64,000 bases of DNA, taken from assembly GCA_900539505.1 (NCBI GenBank), contig UQCL01000001.1:1-64000 (forward strand). Direction: 5' to 3'. Shown in pieces: positions 34,184 through 43,592 of this stretch. Every line of letters starts with the position of its first letter. The first letter of the stretch is position 1. The notes below the pieces were generated by a model that worked only from the letters and a program-made list of their open reading frames with translations, made no database searches and was not told the DNA's origin. The position numbers were made by a program, and so were the translations under genes. This stretch comes from an uncultured Campylobacter sp. (lineage in GTDB: Bacteria; Campylobacterota; Campylobacteria; Campylobacterales; Campylobacteraceae).

Positions 34184-35368
34184 CTAAAACACCATCGGAG
34201 GCCCGTCCATATTTAACGGCGCGGCTTTTCCGTCGGCGATGAGCACCTCATCTTTTTCATCAAGGCCGCTTAAAATTTCGGTATTCAGATCGTCGCTAAC
34301 GCCCGTTTTTACGTATCGCTGCTCGGGCTCTTTGCCGTTAAGCACCGTGACGTAATCGCCTTTCGCGTCGCGCTTGATAACCGAGGTAGGCAGGTAGCTG
34401 GTATTGTTCGCTTCGCTTACGATTATGTTGTTTTCGGTCGTCATTCCGATCTTTAAAAAATCGTTTTCATTATCCACTAGCATCTTTGCGTAAAAATAGA
34501 TCGCGCTGTCGCTGCTGCTCGAAGAATAGGACGAACCGCTAGAGGTTTTATCGTACGTCCCGTCGCTAAGCGTGGTAAGACCCGGATCGATCTTGTAAAT
34601 TTTAGCCTTTTTGATATTATCCAGATCCGATAGTATGGAGTATTCTACGTCCATTCCGACCTTTACTTTGGATATATCGCCCTCTGCGATTTGCATCTTG
34701 ATCTCCATCTTGCTTAGATCGGCGATCTTTACGATCGTAGGCGTGGTTTGGTTGGAATTTACCGTTTTGCCCTCCTCTACCGGCATTGAAACGATCGTAC
34801 CGCTTATCGGAGCCGTGATCTTGGTGTAGCCGAAATTCGTCTCCGCGGTGCTTAGCTGAAGTTTTGTCTGCTCGATCTGCGCCTCGATCTGCTTCTGCTC
34901 AGCCTCTTTTAAAGCGGCACTATTTTTGGCGTTTTCCACAGCCTCTTTGGAAGCGGCGTTTCTTTTATATAGCTCAAGCTCGCGATTATACTGCGTTTTA
35001 GCATTTGCCGCGGCGATCTTTGCCGAAGCCAAATTTGCCTCGTGGATCAGAAGCTGCGCCTTTTGCTGCGCAATCTCGTTTTCTTGCGTGACCGAGTCGA
35101 TCTGCGCTATCATATCGCCTTTTTGAACCTTATCGCCCACTTTGACGTAGAGCTTTTTGATCTGACCGCTTACCTGCGCGCCCACATCGACCAAATCTCT
35201 GGCGTAAACCTCTCCGGCAGCCGTCACCGTGCCTCTAATATCGCCCTTTTCAAGCCTTGTGGTAAGGGCCTTCGGTGCCTCTTCTTGCTTAAAAAATTTA
35301 CCGTATAAAAAATATATCGCAATGACGATGAGCAGGGTAAAGGCGATAAATTTCAAGGTTTTTTTCAT
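34184..35368 (-). CDS. macA: MacA-type periplasmic adaptor
   Basis: A 394-residue membrane-fusion protein. N-terminal membrane helix (residues 5-22), a lipoyl/barrel-sandwich half (VDVGAQVSGQIKKLYVKVGDKVQKGDMIAQID), a coiled-coil hairpin rich in Ala/Glu/Gln (about 95-170), the second lipoyl half (TKITAPISGTIVSMPVEEGKTVN) and beta-barrel/membrane-proximal domains. A serine-rich loop (TSSGSSYSSSSSDS, near 270-285) is unusual. First gene of a macA-macB-tolC-hypothetical operon. Confidence 0.93.
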   Translation of the reverse strand: MKKTLKFIAFTLLIVIAIYFLYGKFFKQEEAPKALTTRLEKGDIRGTVTAAGEVYARDLVDVGAQVSGQIKKLYVKVGDKVQKGDMIAQIDSVTQENEIAQQKAQLLIHEANLASAKIAAANAKTQYNRELELYKRNAASKEAVENAKNSAALKEAEQKQIEAQIEQTKLQLSTAETNFGYTKITAPISGTIVSMPVEEGKTVNSNQTTPTIVKIADLSKMEIKMQIAEGDISKVKVGMDVEYSILSDLDNIKKAKIYKIDPGLTTLSDGTYDKTSSGSSYSSSSSDSAIYFYAKMLVDNENDFLKIGMTTENNIIVSEANNTSYLPTSVIKRDAKGDYVTVLNGKEPEQRYVKTGVSDDLNTEILSGLDEKDEVLIADGKAAPLNMDGPPMVF

Positions 35369-35432
35369 TTTGCCAACTTCAAATAAAATAAGGGTTAATT
35401 TTAATGTAAAAATATAAAATTTTAGTTAAATA

Positions 35433-36302
35433 CTAAATTCTTTGCTCGCGCAGGGCGTAAAATTTCATAATCTTTTTATGTAAAATTAGCGAAACATAAA
35501 TCAGCGCCGAGCCCGCAAGTAGGCGCGCCAAATCGGCGTCCTTTTGCCAAAATACTAAATTTACGACGATCGCTGCGGGAATGAGCGCGTTATTCATAAT
35601 CGCAAGCACGCCGCTATCGACCTCGCATGCGCCTTTGTTCCACAAAAAATACCCCAGAGCGCTGGCTACCGTGCCCAGATACACGATCACCGCGCCCTGC
35701 GAGAAGCTGGGATTAAATTTAGAAAAATCTCCGAGCACTATCGCGGCAAGTGCCGTAACCGCGGTGGCCCCCGCAAAAAAGTAGCCGAAAAGCTCCCTCT
35801 GCTCGCTAAAGCCGTGGCGCTCCAGCATAAATTTATACGCGCTCTGTCCGAGCCCGAAGCATAAATTTGCGCCTTGGACTAGCAAGAAGCCCGTCAAAAA
35901 CTCGGAATTTATCGCGCCGAATTTTATCACCAAAGCCCCGAGCACCGCGACTGCGACGCTGAAAAGATATAGCGCGCGAAATCTAAGCTTAAGCGCGTCG
36001 TAAAGCAGCGTCACGTAAAACGGAGTAAATATCGTAAAAAGCGCCACTTCATAGACCTTCAAATACGCAAAACTGCGGTAGTAGAAGATATACATCACGC
36101 CGATCTGCACGGCGCCCACGGCGCAAATTTTAAGCGCCAGAGCGGGATTTACGCCACGAAATTTCATAAACGGCAAAAAGCAAATTAGCGCCAACGATAC
36201 GCGCGAAAACGCCAAATACGCGCTGTCTATGCCTCGCAAAAACTCGCCGATCAGCGAGAAACTAAACGCCCAAATACAAGTAACCAAAATCAGTTTTTTC
36301 AA
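35433..36302 (-). CDS. EamA-family (DMT superfamily) transporter
   Basis: A 289-residue inner-membrane protein with ten predicted helices in two EamA repeats: MKKLILVTCIWAFSFSLIGEF opens the first, and GAVIVYLGTVASALGYFLWNKGACEVDSGVLAIMNNALIPAAIVV marks the second. Substrate unknown; relatives export amino acids or metabolites. It is divergent from glmU and ends 64 nt before macA on the same strand. Confidence 0.87.
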   Translation of the reverse strand: MKKLILVTCIWAFSFSLIGEFLRGIDSAYLAFSRVSLALICFLPFMKFRGVNPALALKICAVGAVQIGVMYIFYYRSFAYLKVYEVALFTIFTPFYVTLLYDALKLRFRALYLFSVAVAVLGALVIKFGAINSEFLTGFLLVQGANLCFGLGQSAYKFMLERHGFSEQRELFGYFFAGATAVTALAAIVLGDFSKFNPSFSQGAVIVYLGTVASALGYFLWNKGACEVDSGVLAIMNNALIPAAIVVNLVFWQKDADLARLLAGSALIYVSLILHKKIMKFYALREQRI

Positions 36303-36452
36303 AACGTCCGCCTAAGCTTTAAAATTTAGGCGGAATTTTATAAAATTTTAGTTGAATTTGGGATTTAAATTTCGCCCGCGCGGCATAAATTTAGGTTTTT
36401 ATTTATTTTAAATGTGTTAAAATTATCCGATTTTTGAAATTTAAGGGTAAAA

Positions 36453-37754
36453 ATGAACGACGTTTCGGTTATAGTTCTTGCCGCAGGACTCGGCACTCGG
36501 ATGAAGTCGCAAAAAGCTAAGGTTCTTTTCGAGCTTTGCGGCGAGCCGATGATAATCCACATCTTAAAGAAAGCTTACGAAATTTCAAACGACGTGAGCG
36601 TGATTTTACACTATCAATTCGACGAGGTTAAAAATGCGGTTCTAGCGCACTTTCCAAACGCTAAAATTTACAAACAAGACCACGAGCATTTCCCGGGCAC
36701 TGCTGGCGGGCTAAAAGAGGTCGAAATCCGCGGAGCCAAAACGCTCATAATCTGCGGCGATATGCCTTTGGTAAAAAGCGCCGAGCTTCGCAAACTCTGC
36801 GAGGGGGACGCGGAGGTAAATCTAAGCGTTTTTAGCGCGCGCGATCCATTCGGATACGGCCGCGTAATCACCCGCGGCGGCGAAATTTTAAAGATCGTCG
36901 AGCAAAAGGACGCAAACGAGGAAGAAAAGGCGGTAAAAGACGCAAACGCCGGCTGCTACTGCTTCAAAAGCGAGGCGCTAAAACAGATCCTGCCGCAGAT
37001 CAAACCCGATAACGCACAAAAAGAATACTACCTCACCGATGCGATCAAAATCGCCAAAGATATGGGCTTAAAATGCGCCGCCGTGTGGGTGGACGAGCAA
37101 AGCTTCATGGGCATAAACGATAAATTTGCCCTCAGCATCGCCGAAAATTTAATGCAAAACGAGATCAAAGAAAATTTGATGAAGCAAGGCGTTTTGATGC
37201 GCCTACCGCAAAGCATCTACATCGACAGTAGAGCAAAATTTATCGGCGAGTGCGAGCTGCAAGAAAACGTAAGCATCATAGGTCCTTGCGTGATCGAAAG
37301 CTCGCTCATAAAAAGCGGCTGCGTCATCGAAGATAGCATCGTAAAAAACTCCGACATCGGTCCGATGGCGCATCTGCGCCCAAAATGCGAAGTTATAGGC
37401 ACTCATATCGGAAATTTCGTCGAGCTTAAAAACGCAAAAGTAAACAAGATCAAGGCGGGACATTTAAGCTATCTTGGAGATTGCGAGATCGATGAGGGCA
37501 GCAATATCGGCTGCGGCACGATTACGTGCAACTACGACGGCAAGAAAAAATACAAAACAATAATCGGCAAAAACGTCTTTATCGGCTCGGATACGCAGCT
37601 AGTAGCGCCCGTGCGGATAGCCGACGACGTCATAATCGCCGCGGGCACGACGGTTACAAGCGACGTTCCGAGCGGCGCGCTGGCGATCAGCCGAACGAAA
37701 CAAACTAACAAAGATGGGTTTTTCCATAAATTTTTTAGGAGCGAAGATGAGTAA
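36453..37754 (+). CDS. glmU: Bifunctional GlcNAc-1-P uridyltransferase / glucosamine-1-P acetyltransferase
   Basis: Makes UDP-GlcNAc for peptidoglycan and lipid A. 433 residues: pyrophosphorylase domain with VLAAGLGTRMKS, GTAGGLKEV, CGDMPLV and GYGRVI; C-terminal left-handed beta-helix with the NFVELKNAKV, GHLSYLGDCEIDEGSNIGCGTITCNYDGKKK and FIGSDTQLVAPV hexapeptide repeats. First of a plus-strand run with coaBC and uppS, as in C. jejuni. Confidence 0.97.
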   Translation: MNDVSVIVLAAGLGTRMKSQKAKVLFELCGEPMIIHILKKAYEISNDVSVILHYQFDEVKNAVLAHFPNAKIYKQDHEHFPGTAGGLKEVEIRGAKTLIICGDMPLVKSAELRKLCEGDAEVNLSVFSARDPFGYGRVITRGGEILKIVEQKDANEEEKAVKDANAGCYCFKSEALKQILPQIKPDNAQKEYYLTDAIKIAKDMGLKCAAVWVDEQSFMGINDKFALSIAENLMQNEIKENLMKQGVLMRLPQSIYIDSRAKFIGECELQENVSIIGPCVIESSLIKSGCVIEDSIVKNSDIGPMAHLRPKCEVIGTHIGNFVELKNAKVNKIKAGHLSYLGDCEIDEGSNIGCGTITCNYDGKKKYKTIIGKNVFIGSDTQLVAPVRIADDVIIAAGTTVTSDVPSGALAISRTKQTNKDGFFHKFFRSEDE

Positions 37755-38928
37755 GAAAAAGGTTTTACTGGCGGTTTGCGGGAGTATCAGTTTTTACAAA
37801 GCGTTTGAAATTTTATCCGCTCTGAAAAAGTCGAATTTCGACGTCTATGTCGCGCTTAGCGACGGCGTGCAGGAGTTTGTCAGCTACAAGGCATTCGAAG
37901 CGCTGTGCGATCACCCGGTACTTTGCAAAGCCAACGAAAACTGGCAGGCGGGCATCAACCACATCGCTTATTCTAAGGTGGATTTGGTTTTGATCGCGCC
38001 CGCGACGGCAAATACGATAAACAAGCTCGCGTGGGGCGTCTGCGATAACGTATTTTTAGAGGTGCTAAACGCGGCTTTCGCCCACGCCAAGGTAGTCATC
38101 GCGCCCGCCGCGAACCCCGCGCTACTTGAAAATAACATCACGAAAAACTGCATCGATATGCTAAAAGCGAGCGTCAATGCGTATTTCGTCGATCCGATAG
38201 AAAAAACCCTAGCTTGCGGCGACACCGGCAAGGGCGGACTGGCGAGCATCGAGGCGATCATGCAGACGCTAAAGCGCGCGCTTTACAACGATAAATTTTG
38301 GGAGGATAAAACAGTCATCATCACCGGAGGCGCGACTATCGAAAAGATCGACAGCGTGCGCGGCATTACGAATTTTTCCAGCGGCAAAACCTCCAAAGCG
38401 ATTGCCGACGCGCTGTTTTACCTAGGCGCGGACGTGACGCTGATCTCTAGCAACGAATATGAAAATTTACCGTACAAGCTCGTTAAATTTGAAAGCACTA
38501 TCGGGCTAAAATCGGCGCTTGACAGCACAAAATTCCCCGACGGCGCATATTTGATAATGGCTGCCGCGGTAAGCGACTACTCGCCGAAGGTGCGCTACAA
38601 AGATAAGGTAAAAAAAGCGGAGATCGGCGAAATTTGGAATTTACGCCTGGGTGAAAACGAGGATATCTTAAGCTCCGTGCGCGGAAATATCAAAAAAGTG
38701 GGCTTTAAACTCGAAACCGACCGCGAAAATGCCGTCGGCGAGGCAAAACGCATGCTTAACGAAAAGCATCTCGACGCCGTCTGCCTAAACGTGCTGGACG
38801 ACATCATCAAGCTCGGCGGCGACGTCCTTAAGGTCACCTTTATCACAAAAAACGATCAGGTCGTAATCGACACCGCGCCGAAGGACGAAGTCGCCCTAAA
38901 AATCGCGGCTGAGCTGAAAAAAATCTGA
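37747..38928 (+). CDS. coaBC: Phosphopantothenoylcysteine decarboxylase / synthetase
   Basis: Two steps of coenzyme A synthesis. I start at MSKKKVLLAV (37747), which has an AGGAGCG ribosome site 6 nt upstream; the longer frame from 37714 lies within glmU. 393 residues: a flavin-dependent CoaC half (VCGSISFYKAFEILSAL, APATANTINKLAWGVCDN, APAANPALLENNITK) and a CoaB half (TVIITGGATIEKIDSVRGITNFSSGKT, MAAAVSDYSP). It overlaps glmU by 8 nt. Confidence 0.96.
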   Translation: MSKKKVLLAVCGSISFYKAFEILSALKKSNFDVYVALSDGVQEFVSYKAFEALCDHPVLCKANENWQAGINHIAYSKVDLVLIAPATANTINKLAWGVCDNVFLEVLNAAFAHAKVVIAPAANPALLENNITKNCIDMLKASVNAYFVDPIEKTLACGDTGKGGLASIEAIMQTLKRALYNDKFWEDKTVIITGGATIEKIDSVRGITNFSSGKTSKAIADALFYLGADVTLISSNEYENLPYKLVKFESTIGLKSALDSTKFPDGAYLIMAAAVSDYSPKVRYKDKVKKAEIGEIWNLRLGENEDILSSVRGNIKKVGFKLETDRENAVGEAKRMLNEKHLDAVCLNVLDDIIKLGGDVLKVTFITKNDQVVIDTAPKDEVALKIAAELKKI

Positions 38929-38931
38929 TCC

Positions 38932-39609
38932 GTGAATAGCCTAAATCATCTCGCCCTCGTGATGGACGGCAACGGGCGCTGGGCGAAAAAGCGCGGTCTG
39001 CTGCGCACCGGCGGGCACGAAGCGGGCGCGGAGGTCGTGGAGCAGATCTGCGAGTTTTGCATCGACGAAGGCATCGCAAATCTCACGCTTTACGCCTTTA
39101 GCACCGAAAATTGGAAGCGCCCGAAAAGTGAAGTGGAATTTTTGATGAAGTTGCTTCAAAAATTCCTAATTTCGCGCCGCGAAAAATTTATCCAAAACGG
39201 AATAAAATTCTATCCGATCGGCGACATATCGGCTTTTGAGGGAGATCTGCGAAGCGAGATCGAATATCTTTCAAATTTAACTCAAAACGGGCGAGCGCTA
39301 AATTTCAACCTAGCGATCAACTACGGCTCGCGCGACGAGATCGTGCGAGCGTGCGAGCGGCTGCTTGCAAGCGGCGAGCGACTAAGCGAAGCGGGCATCG
39401 GCGCGCATCTGGATACAGCGCACAGCGGCGACGTGGATCTGCTGGTGCGCACGGGCGGAGAACAGCGGCTGTCGAATTTCTTGCTCTGGCAGGCAAGCTA
39501 CGCCGAGCTTGCGTTTACGCCGACGCTGTGGCCGGATTTCACGCGCGAGGAGCTTGCGCGCATAGTGGATGATTTCCGCCGCAAACAGCGCCGCTTCGGC
39601 GGTCTTTGA
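38932..39609 (+). CDS. uppS: Undecaprenyl diphosphate synthase
   Basis: Cis-prenyltransferase making the C55 lipid carrier for peptidoglycan and surface glycans. 225 residues, GTG start 3 nt after the coaBC stop. LVMDGNGRWAKKRG holds the catalytic Asp12 and the diphosphate-binding Arg16; YAFSTENWKRP and the C-terminal DLLVRTGGEQRLSNFLLWQASYAEL are family signatures. Confidence 0.96.
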   Translation: MNSLNHLALVMDGNGRWAKKRGLLRTGGHEAGAEVVEQICEFCIDEGIANLTLYAFSTENWKRPKSEVEFLMKLLQKFLISRREKFIQNGIKFYPIGDISAFEGDLRSEIEYLSNLTQNGRALNFNLAINYGSRDEIVRACERLLASGERLSEAGIGAHLDTAHSGDVDLLVRTGGEQRLSNFLLWQASYAELAFTPTLWPDFTREELARIVDDFRRKQRRFGGL

Positions 39610-39947
39610 GCTGCGGCGCAGTCGCTCTAACGGTCGCTTTAAATTTTAAAATTTTAATTCGCAGAACCGCCTGCGACGCGGTAAATTTTAAAATTTAATC
39701 CGCGAGCGCTCGCGATACCCTGAAATTTTAAAATTTCAGGATTTTAATTTACGGCGCCATAAAATTTAAAATTTTAATGCGTAAGCACGCGACGCCATAA
39801 AAATTTAAAATTTCGCCCTTTTAAATTTAAAGTTCTAGCGCGAGTCGTGTTGCGCGGCACGTTAAATTTACGCGGTGCGGCAAATTTAACGCGGCAGAAT
39901 TTTAAAAATCACGCCGCGCGTTCGCGCAAAGAGCGAAAAGGAGGGCT
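39610..39947. repeat. Palindrome-rich AAATTT spacer after uppS
   Basis: No gene in 338 nt. Five or more TAAATTTTAAAATTT-type words occur with GC-rich spacers. A perfect 22-bp palindrome lies at 39719-39740 (half-site CCTGAAATTTT), and a perfect 14-bp palindrome CGCGAGCGCTCGCG at 39701-39714. The former is followed by ATTTTAATTT and could act as a weak terminator. Confidence 0.65.
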
Positions 39948-40373
39948 ATGAGCTACTACATACAATGTGGTTGCGGCAAAAAGCTTACCAAAAAGCCGAT
40001 GAAAACTCTAAGATGCCCAAGATGCGGCAGCGTGTATAAAAAACCAAAGAAATTTATACTGGCGGTCTACATTTGCCTGCTCCTGTTTTTCGTGCTAGCA
40101 TTTGCTTTCATCCCCGATAAAATGGGGATTTTGGCATCCGCAGGCAGCGGGATAGGCGCATATATTATGTTTTTATGGATCGTAGATACTTTAAACTTCG
40201 ATCTTTTAGACGCCGTGATACTAGTAGTGGGATTTTTGATTTTCGGCGGATTATATGAGGCATGGGGCGAGCCGCTAATCGCAGGGCTCATAGCCATTTT
40301 ATTTTGCGTAGGCGCGGCGGCGATTTTCGTAAAATTTTTTCCTTACGAGAGGCAAAAAATCAATGAAAACTAA
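39948..40373 (+). CDS. Zinc-ribbon membrane protein of unknown function
   Basis: A 141-residue protein: an N-terminal zinc ribbon with Cys7, Cys9, Cys23 and Cys26 (CGCGKKL...CPRCGSVY), then four hydrophobic helices from about residue 34. An AAAAGGAGG ribosome site precedes the ATG. It is likely an inner-membrane protein with a cytosolic metal site. The family is not recognised. It lies in the uppS-prepilin peptidase interval, where C. jejuni also has a small gene. Confidence 0.72.
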   Translation: MSYYIQCGCGKKLTKKPMKTLRCPRCGSVYKKPKKFILAVYICLLLFFVLAFAFIPDKMGILASAGSGIGAYIMFLWIVDTLNFDLLDAVILVVGFLIFGGLYEAWGEPLIAGLIAILFCVGAAAIFVKFFPYERQKINEN

Positions 40374-40438
40374 GAAATTTCTCGCTACCATAGAGCGTTT
40401 GATTAAATTTTAAAAAGTTAAAGCTCCAAAGGAAAAAG

Positions 40439-41194
40439 ATGGATTTAAATATCGTTTACGGCGTGATTTTTGCGGTATTCGGCACCTGCGTAGGCTCGTT
40501 TTGCAACGTCCTGATCTACCGCCTGCCGCGCGGACAGAGCGTCAATTTCCCCGCATCGCACTGCCCCAAATGCTCTCACGCTTTAAAATTTTACCATAAC
40601 ATTCCGCTGCTTTCGTGGCTCTTTTTGGGCGGCAAATGCGCCTTTTGCAAAACCAAAATTTCGATCCGCTACCCGATCGTCGAGCTTTTAGGCGGCGCGC
40701 TTGCGCTTGCGGCGTATTTCGGCGAGCCCGATCTTGCAAAAGCCGCAGTGCTCGGGCTTTGCTTCATCCTGCTTATGGCGCTTTCGGCTATCGATTTTGA
40801 GTATAAAGCCGTGCCCGAGAGCCTTCTTTACGTAGTTACCGCGCTTTCGCTTGCTTATACGCTGATGTATGATTTTGATCTTAGCGGCGTGGGCGCGGCG
40901 GCGGGATACGCGGCGATATTTTTCGTGCTGCGCCTCATCGTCACCTTCGTGCTAAAGCGCGAAGCGATGGGCAGCGCGGATATTTTTATCGCGGGCGTTA
41001 TGGGGGCGATTTTGGGCTGGAAGCTTGGCGGCATCTCGATCTACATCGGCGCGATTTTGACGCTGCCTGCGTATCTCATCGCGCACAAAAGAGGCTACGA
41101 GCTGCCGTTCGTGCCGTTTTTATCGATGGGACTGCTTCTTACTTTTATTTTTAGAGATCAAATTTTAAGGCTCTTGGACGTCATTTATGGATAG
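40439..41194 (+). CDS. pilD: Prepilin leader peptidase / N-methyltransferase
   Basis: Aspartic protease of the A24 family that cleaves and methylates type IV prepilins. 251 residues, about eight helices. The methyltransferase part has GSFCNVLIYRLPRG and the CPKC...CAFC zinc pairs; the first catalytic Asp lies in ALSAIDFEYKAVP and the second in GSADIFIAGVMGAILG. It is the likely processor of the pilin-like protein at 80-544. It overlaps the next gene by 8 nt. Confidence 0.94.
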   Translation: MDLNIVYGVIFAVFGTCVGSFCNVLIYRLPRGQSVNFPASHCPKCSHALKFYHNIPLLSWLFLGGKCAFCKTKISIRYPIVELLGGALALAAYFGEPDLAKAAVLGLCFILLMALSAIDFEYKAVPESLLYVVTALSLAYTLMYDFDLSGVGAAAGYAAIFFVLRLIVTFVLKREAMGSADIFIAGVMGAILGWKLGGISIYIGAILTLPAYLIAHKRGYELPFVPFLSMGLLLTFIFRDQILRLLDVIYG

Positions 41195-42218
41195 GGTGCA
41201 GCGCTATTTATTTAGCAACTTCGTTAGCTCTTTCGCATCGCTTTTCAGCACGCTTTTTATCATAATGTCGATCGTATTTTTCCTTCAGATCGCGCGCATT
41301 ACGTCGTTTATCGAGATAAATTTTTCAGAGCTAGTCAAGCTCTATCTTTTCATGCTGCCGCGCATACTCATATTTACGGTGCCGATCGCGTTTTTCGTAG
41401 CGCTTAGCATCTCGCTTTTTAGGCTCTCTAAAGAGAACGAAACCATCGTAATATTTACCATCGGCTACGCCACGCGCAAGATCGCGCTATTTTTCGGTAT
41501 AAGCGCCGCACTGTGCTCTTTGGCGCTGCTTTTCGTATCGCTTTTTATGATGCCGATAGCCGAAAATTTAAAGGACAATTTCATCGATTATAAAAAGATC
41601 AGCGCGACGCTAAATATCAAATCCAACGAATTCGGGCAGAAATTTTCCGACTGGCTCGTTTTTATCGATTCGCAGGAAAACAACGGCACAAGCACGCTGT
41701 ATAAGGATCTCGTGCTGTATAATCCGGGTAACTCGCAGGATCATGAGCGGATGATCGTAGCGCGCAGCGGCGAGTTTAAAAACGAAAATGCTAGCTTTTC
41801 AGCGATGCTGCACGACGGCAAAATTTACACGATGGGCGGCGAGCAGTGGCACGTAAGCGAGTTTGAAAGCCTAACCCTGCGCACGCAAAGCGACCGCAAT
41901 ATCCGCGGCGGAGGCGGCGTGATCGGATACTGGAGCGATATGAGCGGCAGCGAGAAGCGCAGGAAGGAATTTAGCATCTACACCCTCGTCTCGCTCTTTC
42001 CGCTGGCGAGCTTTCTGTTTGCACTAAGCCTCGGCATCGTGACCTATCGCTACGAAAAGGGCTTCGTTTACGCAGGGATCTTCGGCGTGCTTTTTAGCTA
42101 CTTCGCGATGATTATGCTACTCTCCAAATACCCGAGCATCGCGCTTCCGGTGACATTCGGCGTTACGCTTATCGGCTCGCTGCTTTACTACAGGATCAAA
42201 ATTGCCCCGAGATACTGA
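41187..42218 (+). CDS. LptF/LptG-family permease
   Basis: A 343-residue YjgP/YjgQ protein: three N-terminal helices (RYLFSNFVSSFASLFSTLFIIMSIVFFLQ...), a periplasmic beta-jellyroll domain (about 120-250), then three C-terminal helices. It is one of the two permeases of the LptB2FG lipopolysaccharide extractor; I cannot decide between LptF and LptG. Position before truA is shared with C. jejuni. Confidence 0.9.
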   Translation: MDRVQRYLFSNFVSSFASLFSTLFIIMSIVFFLQIARITSFIEINFSELVKLYLFMLPRILIFTVPIAFFVALSISLFRLSKENETIVIFTIGYATRKIALFFGISAALCSLALLFVSLFMMPIAENLKDNFIDYKKISATLNIKSNEFGQKFSDWLVFIDSQENNGTSTLYKDLVLYNPGNSQDHERMIVARSGEFKNENASFSAMLHDGKIYTMGGEQWHVSEFESLTLRTQSDRNIRGGGGVIGYWSDMSGSEKRRKEFSIYTLVSLFPLASFLFALSLGIVTYRYEKGFVYAGIFGVLFSYFAMIMLLSKYPSIALPVTFGVTLIGSLLYYRIKIAPRY

Positions 42219-42372
42219 AAAGGACTCCGAGCTTTGCGGCGGCGAAATTTTAAACGAAAGCTCGTCTCCTCGAAATTTAGCGGATAAAATTTCGGCGAGC
42301 GAGCCTAGCGCGTCTGAAATTTTGCGCGGCGTAAATTTAAAGCATGAAGCACAAAACGGGAGCAGGCTTTGA
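42202..42372 (+). CDS. Possible 56-residue low-complexity ORF upstream of truA
   Basis: A TTG at 42202 with an AGGA ribosome site (42192-42195) opens a frame LPRDTEKDSELCGGEILN... rich in Ser, Glu, Asn and Leu. Its TGA at 42370-42372 overlaps the truA TTG as TTGA, the same coupling as between hobA and holB in this window. Composition resembles the truA N-terminal extension. It may be a leader that couples translation, or part of an older, longer frame. No family. Confidence 0.35.
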   Translation: MPRDTEKDSELCGGEILNESSSPRNLADKISASEPSASEILRGVNLKHEAQNGSRL

Positions 42373-43592
42373 TCTTAAACGACGGGGTTTCAAATTTTAA
42401 AAATTCCGCTCTCGCAAGCTCGGCGAGCGATACGGCTATCCATACTGCGCCTGATTGCAGTTTGAAGCAAGAAAGCGTCAGGCAGAATTCGGACGCCGTT
42501 CGCGCCAAAAAGACCGCGCGCGGGGCGGATTTAAATTCCGCCCGTAAAAATTCCGCCGATACCGCCGCTTCGGATATTTGCGCGGCAAACGCTGCGAAAG
42601 CTAACGAGTCGAGCGGCGACGCTTTAAAAATCTATACGTCGCCCGTAGCAAAATTTTACACTACCCGTCCCACGTCCGCCCGCACCGCAAACTCTCGCAA
42701 AGCAGATACCGCCTACAAAGCGGGCATTTCCGCAAACACCCTCGCAAGCGCGTCAGAACTTAAAAATATTATCAAAAGCGCGCCTGCAAGCGACTTCGCA
42801 GCGAGTGAGCTTGCGCACATCGGCAAAATAAGCGCCCTGCCAGATACCCCCGCAGATGCGTGCACCTTCGCAGCGAGCGTAAACTCCGAGCGCGTAAAGC
42901 TCAAGCTCGTCTATTCCTATGACGGCTCGAAATTTAGCGGCTCGCAGTCTCAGCCTCACGGGCGCGGCGTCGAGGACGTGCTGCGCGCGGCTTTGGGGCG
43001 AGTGGGGATCTTTGCGCCGCTTATCAGCAGCTCGCGCACCGATAAAGGGGTGCACGCGCTTCGTCAGGTAAGCTGCGTCGAATGCACCGTGCATTGGGAG
43101 CTGCCGCGTCTAAAAGAGCTTATCAACCGCCACTGCGCGCCCTATATTTTTGTGCAACACATCAGCCCGGTGCCGCGCGATTTTCATCCGCGTTACGACG
43201 CCGTGGCGCGCTGCTATCGCTACGTTTTAAACCACGGACGCCCTAGCCCCTTTCTTAGCGATTTTTGCGTGTTTTATCCGCGCGTGGATCTTGCCGCGCT
43301 CAATGCTGCGCTTGCAAATTTTGTCGGCGAGCACGATTTCAGCGAGTTTATGAAAAGCGGCAGCGATATAAAAAGCCCCGTACGCAAGCTCTGCGTCGCG
43401 CGCGCCTACTCTTTTAGAAATTTGACCTTGATAAATTTTAAAGCCAATGGATTTTTGCGAGCGCAGGTGCGGCTGATGGTCGCAAACGCCCTAAAATCCG
43501 TGCAGAGCGGGCGCAAGATCAGCTTCTCTCGAGCTCTTAGCAGAATCCCCTTTCCGCCGAACGGGCTGTATCTTAGCAGCGTGAGTTATTAA
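42369..43592 (+). CDS. truA: tRNA pseudouridine(38-40) synthase with a 175-residue N-terminal extension
   Basis: Makes pseudouridine at tRNA positions 38-40. The TruA core starts only near residue 176 (VKLKLVYSYDGSKFSGSQSQ); the catalytic Asp is in SSSRTDKGVHALRQV, with RCYRYVLNHGRPSPF and GEHDFSEFMKSGSD further on. The extension (1-175) is Ala/Ser/Asn/Lys-rich without methionine and with no ATG, GTG or TTG close to the core. A GGAG sequence 6 nt before the TTG at 42369 and the TTGA overlap support that start, giving 407 residues against ~245 usual. The enzyme is certain; whether the extension is translated needs protein data. Confidence 0.9.
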   Translation: MILNDGVSNFKNSALASSASDTAIHTAPDCSLKQESVRQNSDAVRAKKTARGADLNSARKNSADTAASDICAANAAKANESSGDALKIYTSPVAKFYTTRPTSARTANSRKADTAYKAGISANTLASASELKNIIKSAPASDFAASELAHIGKISALPDTPADACTFAASVNSERVKLKLVYSYDGSKFSGSQSQPHGRGVEDVLRAALGRVGIFAPLISSSRTDKGVHALRQVSCVECTVHWELPRLKELINRHCAPYIFVQHISPVPRDFHPRYDAVARCYRYVLNHGRPSPFLSDFCVFYPRVDLAALNAALANFVGEHDFSEFMKSGSDIKSPVRKLCVARAYSFRNLTLINFKANGFLRAQVRLMVANALKSVQSGRKISFSRALSRIPFPPNGLYLSSVSY

